Source of the DNA: Mycolicibacterium goodii | GTDB lineage: Bacteria > Actinomycetota > Actinomycetes > Mycobacteriales > Mycobacteriaceae | DNA: 64,000 nt | Direction of reading: 5' to 3' | Assembly: GCF_022370755.2 (NCBI RefSeq) | Contig: NZ_CP092364.2 | Location: 4,278,001 to 4,342,000, forward strand | Part shown: piece after piece, positions 1 through 10,171 of the stretch | Layout: every line of letters begins with the position of its first letter | How positions within the stretch are numbered: position 1 is the first letter of the stretch | Made by a program: the position numbers and the translations under genes | Notes under the pieces: generated by a model | Database searches by the model: none | The model's input: only the letters and a program-made list of their open reading frames with translations | Told to the model about the DNA's origin: nothing

Positions 1-1515
1 GTTGGGCACGGGCCGGCTGAGATCGCCGGCCCGTACGCTCATCTGCTCGCTGCCTCAACCGATCTCGGCCCCGCCGACAGCGGGCCCGTTCAGCTGACCG
101 TCACCCTCGACGGATCCCCCGACGCGCTGACGAAGTGGGCCCGCCAACACGGGCTGTCGGTGCGGTGGCGCCAGGGCGACCGGTGGGCGATCGTCGAGGG
201 TGCGCCCACCGCCATGGCAGCGGCCTTCGACGTCGACATCCACGACTACCGCGGCAGACGCGGTCAGGAGTTCTACGCCTCACCGCAGCAGCCGTCGATC
301 CCAGAACCGGTGCGCGGCGAGGTCACCGAGGTCGGTCGGATCCTCGGCTACACCCCATACCGGATGAACGTTCCCGACCTGCAGCACCTGCCTGCCGAGG
401 TGCCCGACCGCGGGCTCACGCCCCAGTTGCTGCTCAACACCTACAACTTGCGCGGCCTGGCCGAACAGGGCTACACCGGCAAGGGCCAGACCATCGTCAT
501 CTTCGCGTTCGACGGGTTCGATCAGGCCGATCTCGACATGTATGCCACCACATTCGGCCTGCCCCGGTTCACCCCCATCCTGATCGGTGGACAGCCGAGT
601 GCGCCGCGCGGCGAGACCACCATGGATCTCCAGGTGGCCCACGCCATCGCCCCCGATGCCCAGAAGGTGGTGATCAACGCGCGTCCCACGGTCGAGGGCG
701 ACGGCGCCTACGAGAAGATCGGGCAGATGCTCGAAGACGCCGACAACCGGTTTCCCGGTGCGGTGTGGAGCTTTTCGATCGGCTGGGGCTGCGACAAGCT
801 GCTCACCGCGGCCGACCTCGCGCCGGTGCGCTCGGCACTGGCCGCCGCGCACACCCGCGGCACCACGGCGTTCAACGCCAGCGGCGACCTGGCCGGCCTG
901 GAATGCAAAGGCGGACAAGACTGGTCCTCGCCACCCGGCGACGACGACATCGGCCTGGACTCGGTCGCATCACTTCCCGAGATCACCGACGTAGGCGGCA
1001 CCACACTGTCCACCACCGCCGAAGGTGCCTGGCTCGCCGAACAGGCCTGGTTCGACGTCCCCCTTTCGCAGGGCACCGGCGGAGGCGTCTCGGCGTTGTT
1101 CGACCGTCCCGACTGGCAGCGCGGGTTTTCCGCCCCTGATGACGGTGGCGCGCCACGCCGCCTGACCCCTGACATCGCTGCGGTCGCCGATCCGTTCACG
1201 GGCGTGAAAATCGTTCTGAACAACCAGGTTCTGGTGGGCGGCGGCACGTCCCAGGCCGCTCCGCTGTGGGCCGGCATCGCCGCGGTCATGAACCAGTACC
1301 TCCTCGCCAACGGCGGTCGGCGCCTTGGTGATCTCAATCCACAGCTGTACCAGATCGCCCGTGGGGCAGCGCTTCCCGCGTTCCGGGATGTCACCCTGGG
1401 CGGCAACGCCGTGGCCACCGCGGGGCCGGGATACGACCTGGTGACCGGCCTCGGCACACCCGACACCGAGAACCTGGTGAAGAACCTTCTCGTCCTACAG
1501 AAGGCGAACCCATGA
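1..1515 (+). CDS. Sedolisin-family (S53) serine peptidase, 5' end outside window
   Basis: The frame is open from base 1, so the true start lies upstream and 504 residues are visible. Residues 1-80 look like the end of a pro-kumamolisin activation domain; the rest is the subtilisin-like catalytic domain. Counting from base 1, the S53 catalytic set is present: E205 and D209 (spacing ExxxD in RGETTMD), oxyanion D296 in SGD, and nucleophile S417 in GGGTSQAAP. The C-terminal calcium loop is recognisable (DVT-GGN followed by GYDLVTGLGTP). S53 enzymes are usually secreted and acid-active; any signal peptide would be in the missing part. The stop overlaps the ATG of the next gene (ATGA), so three genes form one operon. 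Confidence 0.9.
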   Translation, partial: VGHGPAEIAGPYAHLLAASTDLGPADSGPVQLTVTLDGSPDALTKWARQHGLSVRWRQGDRWAIVEGAPTAMAAAFDVDIHDYRGRRGQEFYASPQQPSIPEPVRGEVTEVGRILGYTPYRMNVPDLQHLPAEVPDRGLTPQLLLNTYNLRGLAEQGYTGKGQTIVIFAFDGFDQADLDMYATTFGLPRFTPILIGGQPSAPRGETTMDLQVAHAIAPDAQKVVINARPTVEGDGAYEKIGQMLEDADNRFPGAVWSFSIGWGCDKLLTAADLAPVRSALAAAHTRGTTAFNASGDLAGLECKGGQDWSSPPGDDDIGLDSVASLPEITDVGGTTLSTTAEGAWLAEQAWFDVPLSQGTGGGVSALFDRPDWQRGFSAPDDGGAPRRLTPDIAAVADPFTGVKIVLNNQVLVGGGTSQAAPLWAGIAAVMNQYLLANGGRRLGDLNPQLYQIARGAALPAFRDVTLGGNAVATAGPGYDLVTGLGTPDTENLVKNLLVLQKANP

Positions 1516-2729
1516 CCCAACCGCCCGACAACACCGACGATGACACCGTTCCGACGACCGAGTGCCGTGTCTGCAAGGTCGACGTGCCCGCAGGCAAATA
1601 CTGCGGCCTGTGCGGCGTCCACCTCGACAAGGAACCCGGGGACGGCCCGGAGTGGTTGCGCGTCACGGCATCCTGCGTCGCACCCGAAGAACATCTGCTG
1701 AAACCCGCGATCACCAGTTCGCTGTTCCCCCATCTGTCGCACCGGTCCCGCATCCCGTTCCGGATCGCGATGGTGGTGTTGGTGGCGGGACTGGTCCTGT
1801 GCGCGTGGTTGCGTCTGCCCGCGGCCCTGATCGCGGTCGCCGCGCTCGGGCTACCGCTGTTGTTCGGAATCTATCTGCAGGAGTCCGACGCGTTCAGCGA
1901 TCTACCGAAGAGCACACTCGTGACGACGGCTGTGCTGGGCATCGCGCTGGGGGTCGGCTGGGTGTTTCTCACCGGCTCCATGATGGCCCGGTCCTACGGC
2001 GTGCCACTGGGCTCCGGCATCACCGGATACCGGTTGCTGCGCAACGGCCTCGGCGTTCCCATCGGGGGGCTGGTGCTGATGATCATGCCCGCGGTGGTGA
2101 TCCGGCTGCTGCGACCACCGACCCGGGAATCGTTGGACGGCTTCATGATCGGGGCACTCGGTGCGACAGCGTTCACCGCGGCCGCCACCCTGACCCGGCT
2201 GGCGCCGCAACTCGCCACCGGCATGGTGGCCCACAACCGACCGATGTCGGGGTTGTTCGTCGAGGCGGGGATCCGTGGTTTCGCCGTGCCACTGACCGCG
2301 GCCGCCGTCGGTGGTCTGATCGGTGCGGCGCTGTGGTTCACCCGCCCGCCCAGCAAGGCCCACCAGCATCCCGGATACGTGCGGGCCGTGTTGGTGGCGT
2401 TCGTCTTCGTCGTCGTCCTGGTCTATGCCGGTCTCGGCCTGATCGATGTCGCGCGGGTGCCGCAGTGGTTGCAGTTGACGGTGCACGTGGCGGTTGCGCT
2501 GGTCGCGATGTTCGCGCTACGCGTCGGCCTGCACCTGGCGCTGCTGCACGAGGCTCATGACGAGATCGCCTCGGACAAGCCGATTCTCTGCCCACGCTGC
2601 GGCAATGTGGTTCCCGACATGGCGTTCTGCGCGCACTGCGGTGCGGCCACGCATGCGTCGTCGCGGTCCTCACGCAACGAACGGCGCGAGCACCGGCCGA
2701 TCCGGGAACGGAGGGCCGACGCCGGATGA
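1512..2729 (+). CDS. Polytopic membrane protein with zinc ribbons at both ends
   Basis: 405 residues. The N-terminus carries C18xxC21 and C31xxC34, and the C-terminus carries a second ribbon (CPRCG...CAHCG). Between them are about eight hydrophobic stretches (roughly residues 80-340). The middle part (ESLDGFMIGALGATAF) faintly resembles PrsW-type membrane proteins, but I see no conserved paired glutamates, so this is only a hint. Start and stop codons overlap both neighbours as ATGA, so it is translationally coupled to the S53 peptidase and to the following membrane protein. A role in export, processing or control of the peptidase is inferred from position only. Confidence 0.75.
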   Translation: MTQPPDNTDDDTVPTTECRVCKVDVPAGKYCGLCGVHLDKEPGDGPEWLRVTASCVAPEEHLLKPAITSSLFPHLSHRSRIPFRIAMVVLVAGLVLCAWLRLPAALIAVAALGLPLLFGIYLQESDAFSDLPKSTLVTTAVLGIALGVGWVFLTGSMMARSYGVPLGSGITGYRLLRNGLGVPIGGLVLMIMPAVVIRLLRPPTRESLDGFMIGALGATAFTAAATLTRLAPQLATGMVAHNRPMSGLFVEAGIRGFAVPLTAAAVGGLIGAALWFTRPPSKAHQHPGYVRAVLVAFVFVVVLVYAGLGLIDVARVPQWLQLTVHVAVALVAMFALRVGLHLALLHEAHDEIASDKPILCPRCGNVVPDMAFCAHCGAATHASSRSSRNERREHRPIRERRADAG

Positions 2730-3463
2730 CCACGACGAGCGCACCGACCGAGTTCTTCCCCGGGTACGCGGTGCCCAAAGGCACCTACCGCGCCGAACCG
2801 ACACGCAGGCCGTCGCTGTGGAAGGTGCTGGCCGTGTTGTGCACCGGCGTCGCGATCGTCGGCGGTGTCCTGGCCTGGATCGCGGGTTCGATGAGCAAGC
2901 CGCCGGCGCGGTACATGTGCCCACCGGATTGCGGTGCCCCGCCGATGGGCGAACCGGTGGCCATCAACCCGGTGTTCACCGCGCCCGACGGCAGCTTCTC
3001 GGTGTCCTACCCCATCGAGGGGTCGGCGTACGACATCTCGACCGACAACACCGGCATCACCGCGGAGTTCACCGCCGGGGACGGCGGCATGCTGCAGTTG
3101 TTCAGCCAGCCCGCCGACGGCAGGTCCCCGCAGGAGATCGCTGACACCCTCGTCAAGAAGACCTTTCCGGACACCAAGACGGCCTACGAGATCCCCAACG
3201 CCATGGTCGGCTACCAACCCGGGTACGGACTCGTCGCCGACTGCTGGCCCCAGGGCGCGACGTCCAGTTATGCGCGCATGCGCGTGATCGTGATGGTGGC
3301 CATCAAGAACGACCTCGCGCTCATCGCCTCGGCGGTCGGCCCGTTCCACGAGTTCGGCCCGAACTCCGGCGCCAGCAAGCCCTCTGGAGCCAACCTCCAG
3401 ATCGCCCTCGACATGGGCAAGTACGTCAACAGTTTCCGCTGGCGCGGCGACCCGCCCCGCTAG
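2726..3463 (+). CDS. Single-pass membrane protein with external domain
   Basis: 245 residues: a short cytoplasmic N-terminus, one membrane helix at about residues 31-54, a short Cys pair (MCPPDCG) just outside the membrane, then a roughly 180-residue extracytoplasmic domain with no motif I recognise. The domain reads like the PsbP/LpqN-type beta-rich domains of mycobacterial surface proteins (FTAPDGSFSVSYPIEG), but that is an impression only. The ATG overlaps the TGA of the zinc-ribbon gene. Third and apparently last gene of the S53 operon. Function unknown. Confidence 0.75.
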   Translation: MTTTSAPTEFFPGYAVPKGTYRAEPTRRPSLWKVLAVLCTGVAIVGGVLAWIAGSMSKPPARYMCPPDCGAPPMGEPVAINPVFTAPDGSFSVSYPIEGSAYDISTDNTGITAEFTAGDGGMLQLFSQPADGRSPQEIADTLVKKTFPDTKTAYEIPNAMVGYQPGYGLVADCWPQGATSSYARMRVIVMVAIKNDLALIASAVGPFHEFGPNSGASKPSGANLQIALDMGKYVNSFRWRGDPPR

Positions 3464-3465
3464 GT

Positions 3466-3552
3466 TCTTCCTGTTGTCGAGTTTTTCTGCCGAGCAGACA
3501 CAAACCTGCACCTCTTGGCGCCCGAACAGGAAGTTTTGCGTCTGCTCGGCAA
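3466..3552. repeat. Intergenic interleaved inverted repeats
   Basis: Between convergent genes. TGCCGAGCAGA (3488-3498) is matched by TCTGCTCGGCA (3541-3551). An outer/inner pair TTCCTGTT and AACAGGAA lies interleaved with it (about 3468-3475 and 3525-3532). The sequence near GTCTGCTCGGC resembles a motif that recurs in mycobacterial intergenic regions (recall, not searched). It could fold in either transcript and may terminate both operons. Confidence 0.5.
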
Positions 3553-3558
3553 GGGAAG

Positions 3559-5133
3559 TCATCCGTCCGAAAGCGGGCCCCGGGGGTAGTAGGCGACCAT
3601 CCCGGCACCGTCGGACCTCGGGTCGGAGGCGGCCTGCATGGCGTCGCCGTCGATGAAGACCGCGTTCGCCTGCCCCATCGCCTCGGTGTGAATCGGCACC
3701 TCGACCACGCCAAGCCCGCTGGCGTGCAGGGATTCCCGAGACGGCGCATCCAGGTCCGCCTCCACCGCGACCGAATCGGCGGTGAGCCCGTCGACTTGGC
3801 CACCGACGATGGCCCGTGGCGCGCAGACCGCTGCACGTGCGGACCTCCCCACCACCGCATGCAACAGGACCTGCGTGAGGATCTGCGGTTGCCCCTGGCC
3901 GCCCATGGTCGCCAGCACATGCCGCACCGCACCGTCGTGCGTCGTGAGCACCGGCATCAGCGTGTGCGCCGGACGTTTCCGCGGCGCAATGACATTCGGC
4001 GAGTCGGCGTCCAATGAGAAGCTCGTACCACGGTTGTGGAACAACACCCCGGTTTCGGGGTCGATCAGGCCCGAACCGAACGCGTGATAGACACTCTGGA
4101 TCAGTGACACGGCGCAGCCGTCCGAGTCTGCTGCGGCGACACCGACGGTGTCCCCGTGGGGCACCAGTACGGGACCCGACGGCTGCCCCAACTCGGTGAC
4201 CTCGTGCAACCCGCCGTTGATCAGTTCAGCCATGTCGACCTCGCGCTGCCGAGGATCTGCCAGGCGGCGCCTGCGCAGCTCATTGCCGTGGTGAAAGATC
4301 CTCATCAGGGTGCCGATATCTCCGCCGAGTGGATCGGACACGTGGAGCTCCTCGATCGCGCGCAACGCGCGCAACATCAAGAACCCCTGCGTGTTGGGCG
4401 GGCTGGTGAGCACGGTCAGATCACCGAAGGGCGCCGACAGCGGTTCGGTGAACTCCGGTGCGAACTCCTCGAAATCCGCTGCAGTCAAGCATGATCCGTG
4501 CCTGTTCAGATGCGCGAGCATGCTCTCGGCGAGCGCACCGGCATAGAAGGCGTCCGGACCACGCTGTCGCAACGCGGCCAGCGTTGCGGCCAGAGCGGGT
4601 TGTACCAACGTGTCACCGACCGTCAACATGCGCCCGTCAGGGCGGAACACCCGGCAGAAGTCCTCGGATGCCACCAGGTCGGCGTTCTCGGGATCGGCGA
4701 GGTGGTGAGCCAGCGACTTCGACACCGCGACGCCCTCTTCTGCGACCCGCTGGGCAGGCGCGAGGGTCTGTGCCCAGGTGACCCGGGAACCCAAACCCCG
4801 TAGCGCCGCCCAACCGCGCACACCACCGGGAACGGTCACCGAGTCGGCACTTCGCGGTGGCAGGGACACGCCGTGCCGGGACCGCATCCGCTCGACGTTC
4901 GCCGCGGCACCCGACCAGCCGGATGCGTTGACGCAATGGACAGTTCCGTCCGGCGTGCGCACGAGTGCGACGAGATCGCCGCCCAGCGCGACGTTGTGCG
5001 GATAGACCACGGTGAGTACGGCTGCGGCGCTGATTGCGGCATCGATGGCGTTACCGCCTGCGGCAAACGCTGCCATACCGGCCTCGGTGGCCAGGGCATG
5101 CGGCGACGCCAACGCGCCGGTGAAGGTCGACAC
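3559..5133 (-). CDS. ggt: Gamma-glutamyltransferase family protein
   Basis: 524 residues, GTG start. Gamma-glutamyltranspeptidases mature by self-cleavage at a threonine that then attacks gamma-glutamyl bonds. The N-terminal signature AAGGNAIDAA and the cleavage-site threonine (HGDTVGVAAAD, at about residue 335) are present, as is FHNRGTSFSL near the small-subunit region. There is no signal peptide, unlike periplasmic GGTs, so the enzyme is probably cytoplasmic. It is the last gene of an operon with an amino acid ABC transporter (14-nt gap), which suggests that an imported gamma-glutamyl compound is cleaved inside the cell. A relative such as an acylase cannot be excluded. Confidence 0.88.
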   Translation of the reverse strand: MSTFTGALASPHALATEAGMAAFAAGGNAIDAAISAAAVLTVVYPHNVALGGDLVALVRTPDGTVHCVNASGWSGAAANVERMRSRHGVSLPPRSADSVTVPGGVRGWAALRGLGSRVTWAQTLAPAQRVAEEGVAVSKSLAHHLADPENADLVASEDFCRVFRPDGRMLTVGDTLVQPALAATLAALRQRGPDAFYAGALAESMLAHLNRHGSCLTAADFEEFAPEFTEPLSAPFGDLTVLTSPPNTQGFLMLRALRAIEELHVSDPLGGDIGTLMRIFHHGNELRRRRLADPRQREVDMAELINGGLHEVTELGQPSGPVLVPHGDTVGVAAADSDGCAVSLIQSVYHAFGSGLIDPETGVLFHNRGTSFSLDADSPNVIAPRKRPAHTLMPVLTTHDGAVRHVLATMGGQGQPQILTQVLLHAVVGRSARAAVCAPRAIVGGQVDGLTADSVAVEADLDAPSRESLHASGLGVVEVPIHTEAMGQANAVFIDGDAMQAASDPRSDGAGMVAYYPRGPLSDG

Positions 5134-5147
5134 GATGAAAAGGGCTC

Positions 5148-5945
5148 CTAGCGGATGGTGGAAAGAAACGCCTTGGTGCGTTCGTGGCGCGGATTTTCGA
5201 ACAGTTCCGCCGGTGGCGCATCTTCGATGATCCGCCCGGCATCCATGACGACGATGCGGTCGGCGACCTCGCGCGCGAAGCGCATCTCGTGTGTCACCAC
5301 CACCATCGTCATGTTCTCGGCGGCGAGTTCGCGCATCACCGCCAGCACCTCACCGACCATCTCGACGTCCAGCGCACTGGTCGGCTCGTCGAACAGCATC
5401 ACCTTGGGACGCATGGCCAGCGCACGGGCGATCGCCACCCGTTGCTGCTGCCCACCCGAGAGCTGACTCGGCCGGGCGTTCGCCTTGTCGGCCAGTCCGA
5501 CGCGCTCGAGCAGGGCCAGCGCATCCTGTTCGGCCTTCCCCTTGGGAGTTCCGAGCACCCGCACGGGTGCGTTCCACACGTTCTCCGCGGCTGTCATGTG
5601 CGGGAACAGGTTGAAATGCTGGAACACGAATCCGATCTCGCGTCGACGCCGCGCGAGTTCGGTGGTGCCCACCTTGCGTCTGTCGGACAGGTTGCGGTGT
5701 CCGATCGGCACCCCGCCGACCAGGATCGTCCCGGTGTCCACCTCTTCGAGATGGTTCAGCGACCTCAGCAGCGTGGTCTTGCCTGCGCCCGACGGCCCGA
5801 TCAGCACGACGACCTGGCCGCGCTGGACGTCGAGTGACACATCGTCGAGGACCTTGCGCCCGCCCAGCGTGCAGGACACGTTGCGGACGGAGACGACGGT
5901 CTCGGCGGTCACATCAGATGTGCTGGTCATGTTCTCCTTCAACAT
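5148..5945 (-). CDS. Polar amino acid ABC transporter ATPase (GlnQ type)
   Basis: 265 residues. Walker [10 protein letters not shown], signature LSGGQQQR, Walker B VMLFDEP and the H-loop THEMRFA are all intact, so it should be an active ATPase. It powers uptake with the adjacent permease and binding protein. Two starts are possible. The ATG at 5945 has GAGGTG upstream, overlapping the permease stop. The ATG at 5930 lies 3 nt after an AAGGAG that sits inside the longer reading. The shorter form would match family length equally well. Confidence 0.93.
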   Translation of the reverse strand: MLKENMTSTSDVTAETVVSVRNVSCTLGGRKVLDDVSLDVQRGQVVVLIGPSGAGKTTLLRSLNHLEEVDTGTILVGGVPIGHRNLSDRRKVGTTELARRRREIGFVFQHFNLFPHMTAAENVWNAPVRVLGTPKGKAEQDALALLERVGLADKANARPSQLSGGQQQRVAIARALAMRPKVMLFDEPTSALDVEMVGEVLAVMRELAAENMTMVVVTHEMRFAREVADRIVVMDAGRIIEDAPPAELFENPRHERTKAFLSTIR

Positions 5946-5948
5946 GTT

Positions 5949-6740
5949 TCACCTCACCCCGGCGGGTTCCATGGGCGCGGCCGATGCTCGACGGGCACCC
6001 AGCAGGCGCTGCGTGATCGGAACGCGCTGCTCGATCCCGAGCTGACGGGCCAGGCGGTTCTCGATTCCCGCCTGGATGAACGTCCACACCGTGGTCAGCG
6101 CCAGGTAGTAGATCGCGGCCACGATGAAGATCTCGAAGGTGTGGAACGTGGCGGAGCTGATCGACTGGGTGACGAGGAACATCTCGCTGACCCCGATCAC
6201 GCTCAGCACCGACGTGGTCTTCATCAAACCGTTGAACGAGTTCCCGAGCGGCGGCACCATGACCCGCAACGCCTGGGGGACGATGATCCAGCGCATCACC
6301 TTTGCCGGCTTCATTCCCAACGACGCAGCCGCCTCGAACTGCCCCTTGGACACCGAATCCAGCCCGGCGCGGATGATTTCGGCGATGTAGGCGCTCTCGT
6401 TGACCATCAGGCCGATGATCGCGGCCTGTAGGGCAGCCTTGACCGACACTCCGAGAAACGAGACGTCGTGGAACTGATAGAGGCCGGCGGCGGCCAGGCC
6501 CGTGTAGATCAACACCAGCTGGACGAGCAGCGGTGTACCGCGGATCACCCAGATGTACACGCCCGCAAGCCATCGCACCGCAGGCAGGCGTGAGCGCCGC
6601 ATCAGCGCCACGATCAGTCCGGCTATCGTCGCCAGGATCATGGCGACGACGGAGATCACGACGGTCAGCACCAACCCGTTGACGAATGCGTCGCTCGGCG
6701 TCAGCAAGCTCTTCCAGAAGAAGGTCCAGTCGAAGTTCAT
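5949..6740 (-). CDS. Polar amino acid ABC transporter permease (HisM/GlnP type)
   Basis: 263 residues with five to six membrane helices. The EAA-type cytoplasmic loop that docks on the ATPase is visible (AASLGMKPAKVMRWIIVPQALR). It has the length usual for HisMQ/GlnP permeases and probably works as a homodimer because no second permease is present. It lies 10 nt after the substrate-binding protein gene and 3 nt before the ATPase gene, so all belong to one transcript. Confidence 0.93.
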   Translation of the reverse strand: MNFDWTFFWKSLLTPSDAFVNGLVLTVVISVVAMILATIAGLIVALMRRSRLPAVRWLAGVYIWVIRGTPLLVQLVLIYTGLAAAGLYQFHDVSFLGVSVKAALQAAIIGLMVNESAYIAEIIRAGLDSVSKGQFEAAASLGMKPAKVMRWIIVPQALRVMVPPLGNSFNGLMKTTSVLSVIGVSEMFLVTQSISSATFHTFEIFIVAAIYYLALTTVWTFIQAGIENRLARQLGIEQRVPITQRLLGARRASAAPMEPAGVR

Positions 6741-6750
6741 TGTGCTGCAC

Positions 6751-7611
6751 TCACTTCTGGATCGAAAGGTCGCTCTGGCCCCACTCGCCGAGAATCTTGT
6801 CGTATGTGCCGTCCTGCTCGAGCGTTTCGAGGGCCTGCTGGATCGCGTCGTGCAGTGCGGTGTTCCCCTTCAACGTCGCCGCGCCGATCTTGATGGTGCC
6901 GAAGGGTTCGCCGGCCATCTGGATCTGCGCACCGGTCTTCGTCGCGTAATAACCGATGGTCTCGGCGGTGTCGAGATAGGCGTCCACCTGGCCGTTCTGG
7001 ACCTGCTGGATCGACACGTCGGCGTGGTTGTTGCGGTTGATGTCGACTGCCGGCTTGCCCGCGGCTGTGCAACGGTCGGACTGCTCCTGCGACAGCACCT
7101 CCGCCGTCGTGCCCACGGCGACCATCACCTTCTTGCCGCAGAGACTGTCGTCCATCCCGGTGATCGCGGCGGGATGCTCTTCGGAGACTGCGATGCCCGT
7201 TCCCGAGTAGACGTAGGGGACGAAGTCGACCACCTTCTCGCGCTCCGGCTTGATGTAGAGCTGGGCCATGATCACATCGCACTGTTTGGCCTGCAGCGTG
7301 GGGATCACCGCGGCGAACGCGGACTGCACGAACTCCGGCTTCAGGCCCAGTTGCGCGGCGATGGCCTTGCCCAGGTCCACCTCGCTACCGACCAGATCCC
7401 CGCTTTCGTCGTGGTAGACACTCGGCGGCGTACCGTCGTTCGGCGCGCAGATCTTCAAGGTGTCGGCGGTGAGGATCGTCGGTGGCGCCACCTTTGCGGG
7501 TCCGGTCGGCGTGGGGGTCGCCCCCTCCGACGACGAGCATCCGACCGCCAGTCCGGCAAGGGACGCCGCGGCGAGACCCACGACAAGAACATTGCGAGCG
7601 GTTTTGTTCAC
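6751..7611 (-). CDS. Amino acid ABC transporter substrate-binding lipoprotein
   Basis: 286 residues, GTG start preceded at 5 nt by a strong GGAGG. Residues 1-25 are a lipoprotein signal with lipobox LAVGC, so the protein should be anchored outside the membrane. The rest is a type-2 periplasmic binding fold (SBP_bac_3) typical of polar amino acid receptors (CAPNDGTPPSVY, GSEVDLGKAIAAQLG, SGTGIAV). It is the first gene of the transporter/GGT operon. Two palindromic operator-like sites lie 34-67 nt upstream. The ligand cannot be read from sequence; a gamma-glutamyl compound or glutamate/glutamine is inferred from the ggt neighbour. Confidence 0.93.
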   Translation of the reverse strand: MNKTARNVLVVGLAAASLAGLAVGCSSSEGATPTPTGPAKVAPPTILTADTLKICAPNDGTPPSVYHDESGDLVGSEVDLGKAIAAQLGLKPEFVQSAFAAVIPTLQAKQCDVIMAQLYIKPEREKVVDFVPYVYSGTGIAVSEEHPAAITGMDDSLCGKKVMVAVGTTAEVLSQEQSDRCTAAGKPAVDINRNNHADVSIQQVQNGQVDAYLDTAETIGYYATKTGAQIQMAGEPFGTIKIGAATLKGNTALHDAIQQALETLEQDGTYDKILGEWGQSDLSIQK

Positions 7612-7644
7612 GATTACCTCCGGATGAGGGGGCCGGGATCTGTC

Positions 7645-7678
7645 CCTATCGAACGATAGGCTCCTATCGGCCGATAGG
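7645..7678. promoter_or_regulatory. Tandem palindromic operators upstream of the transporter operon
   Basis: Two copies of one site, 18 bp centre to centre. CCTATCGAACGATAGG (7645-7660) has perfect 7-bp arms around AA. CCTATCGGCCGATAGG (7663-7678) is a perfect 16-bp palindrome. They lie just upstream of the binding-protein start and downstream of a TetR gene. Size and symmetry fit TetR-family operators, and that regulator is the obvious candidate. Confidence 0.75.
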
Positions 7679-7754
7679 CACCCGAAATGGAGGTTTTTAA
7701 CGCCGAATTGACCTGAGAAATATTGCGGTGACGTTCACACGGCGGGTCAGCACC

Positions 7755-8432
7755 TCACCGACTGGCCGGTAAGATGCCTTTGACCAGGCGATTCTCGGTG
7801 ATCGCGCGGATACGGGGAAGGTCGGCCGGATCAACCAGAACAGCGCGCAACACGAAGTCGGCGGCCTGGAGCGGCCGCTGCACCCGCATCCGACCGGTCG
7901 GGCCGCCCTGCTCACGCAAGGTTTCGAACATCACGCCGTTGGCCGCCCTCAGCACGAAGCCCGCTTCGAAGTCGACGAACTCACCGGCACCGATCCCGGA
8001 GCGGATGAGCTTTTCGACCAGATCATGGAACAGTTCGATGCCCCGCCTCTCCTCGACGAATTCCGGCATGGCCAGAACGGCGTCCTGGTACAGCCCGCGA
8101 GCATCGAACGGCTGCACGAGAATCTCACGGACGTCGCACGCGACGGTCAAATGGAGCTTCTCACCCCACGTCGACTCTTCCTCGAGTCGATCCCGCACCC
8201 GGTCGATCGACGGACCGAGATCCAACTCCACCAGGGTGCGGAAGATCTCCTGCTTCGCACTGAAATGATGGAACAGCGACGGCTGCCGGATGGAGACCGC
8301 GTCGGCGATATCCCGCGTCGAGGTCCCGAAATACCCACGCGCAGCGAACAATTGCGACGCGGCAAGGAGGATCCTGCCCCGCGTCGACGTCCAGTCCACC
8401 GGCGTGGGCTGCCATCCCGGCGTGTACTTCAC
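7755..8432 (-). CDS. TetR-family regulator
   Basis: 225 residues, GTG start. N-terminal helix-turn-helix of TetR type (ILLAASQLFAARGY, then ADAVSIRQPSLFHHFSAKQEIF) followed by an all-helical ligand domain. It starts only 10 nt after the guaA stop, so it can be read through from guaA, with no separate promoter visible in the gap. It precedes the transporter/GGT operon, whose promoter holds two palindromes. Repression of that operon, relieved by an imported amino acid or a derivative, is an inference. Confidence 0.88.
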   Translation of the reverse strand: MKYTPGWQPTPVDWTSTRGRILLAASQLFAARGYFGTSTRDIADAVSIRQPSLFHHFSAKQEIFRTLVELDLGPSIDRVRDRLEEESTWGEKLHLTVACDVREILVQPFDARGLYQDAVLAMPEFVEERRGIELFHDLVEKLIRSGIGAGEFVDFEAGFVLRAANGVMFETLREQGGPTGRMRVQRPLQAADFVLRAVLVDPADLPRIRAITENRLVKGILPASR

Positions 8433-8442
8433 GAGCCGGAAG

Positions 8443-10005
<1,563 letters not shown>

Positions 10006-10011
10006 TGCAAC

Positions 10012-10017
10012 AGTCTA
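10012..10017 (-). promoter_or_regulatory. Probable leaderless -10 box of guaA
   Basis: On the minus strand TAGACT (TANNNT) is followed by 6 nt and then the GTG start of guaA. There is no Shine-Dalgarno sequence, which fits transcription starting at or next to the start codon. Confidence 0.5.
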
Positions 10018-10171
10018 AGAGCTGCGCTGATCGTTCCTGTTGACGCCCGGCCCCGGTGGTTCACCGGGCGGCCCGATGGTTATCCCGCCCGGTAACGCTT
10101 TTCTGAAGCGCCTGCAGGCCACTGTGCCGATGTGGTGCGGTGGTGAGAGACGAAAACGGAAGCGAGGACCT

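Noticed and set aside
135..1139. Long Arg-rich open frames overlapping the S53 gene
   Set aside because: High-GC shadow frames; the S53 frame carries all catalytic motifs and normal codon use.
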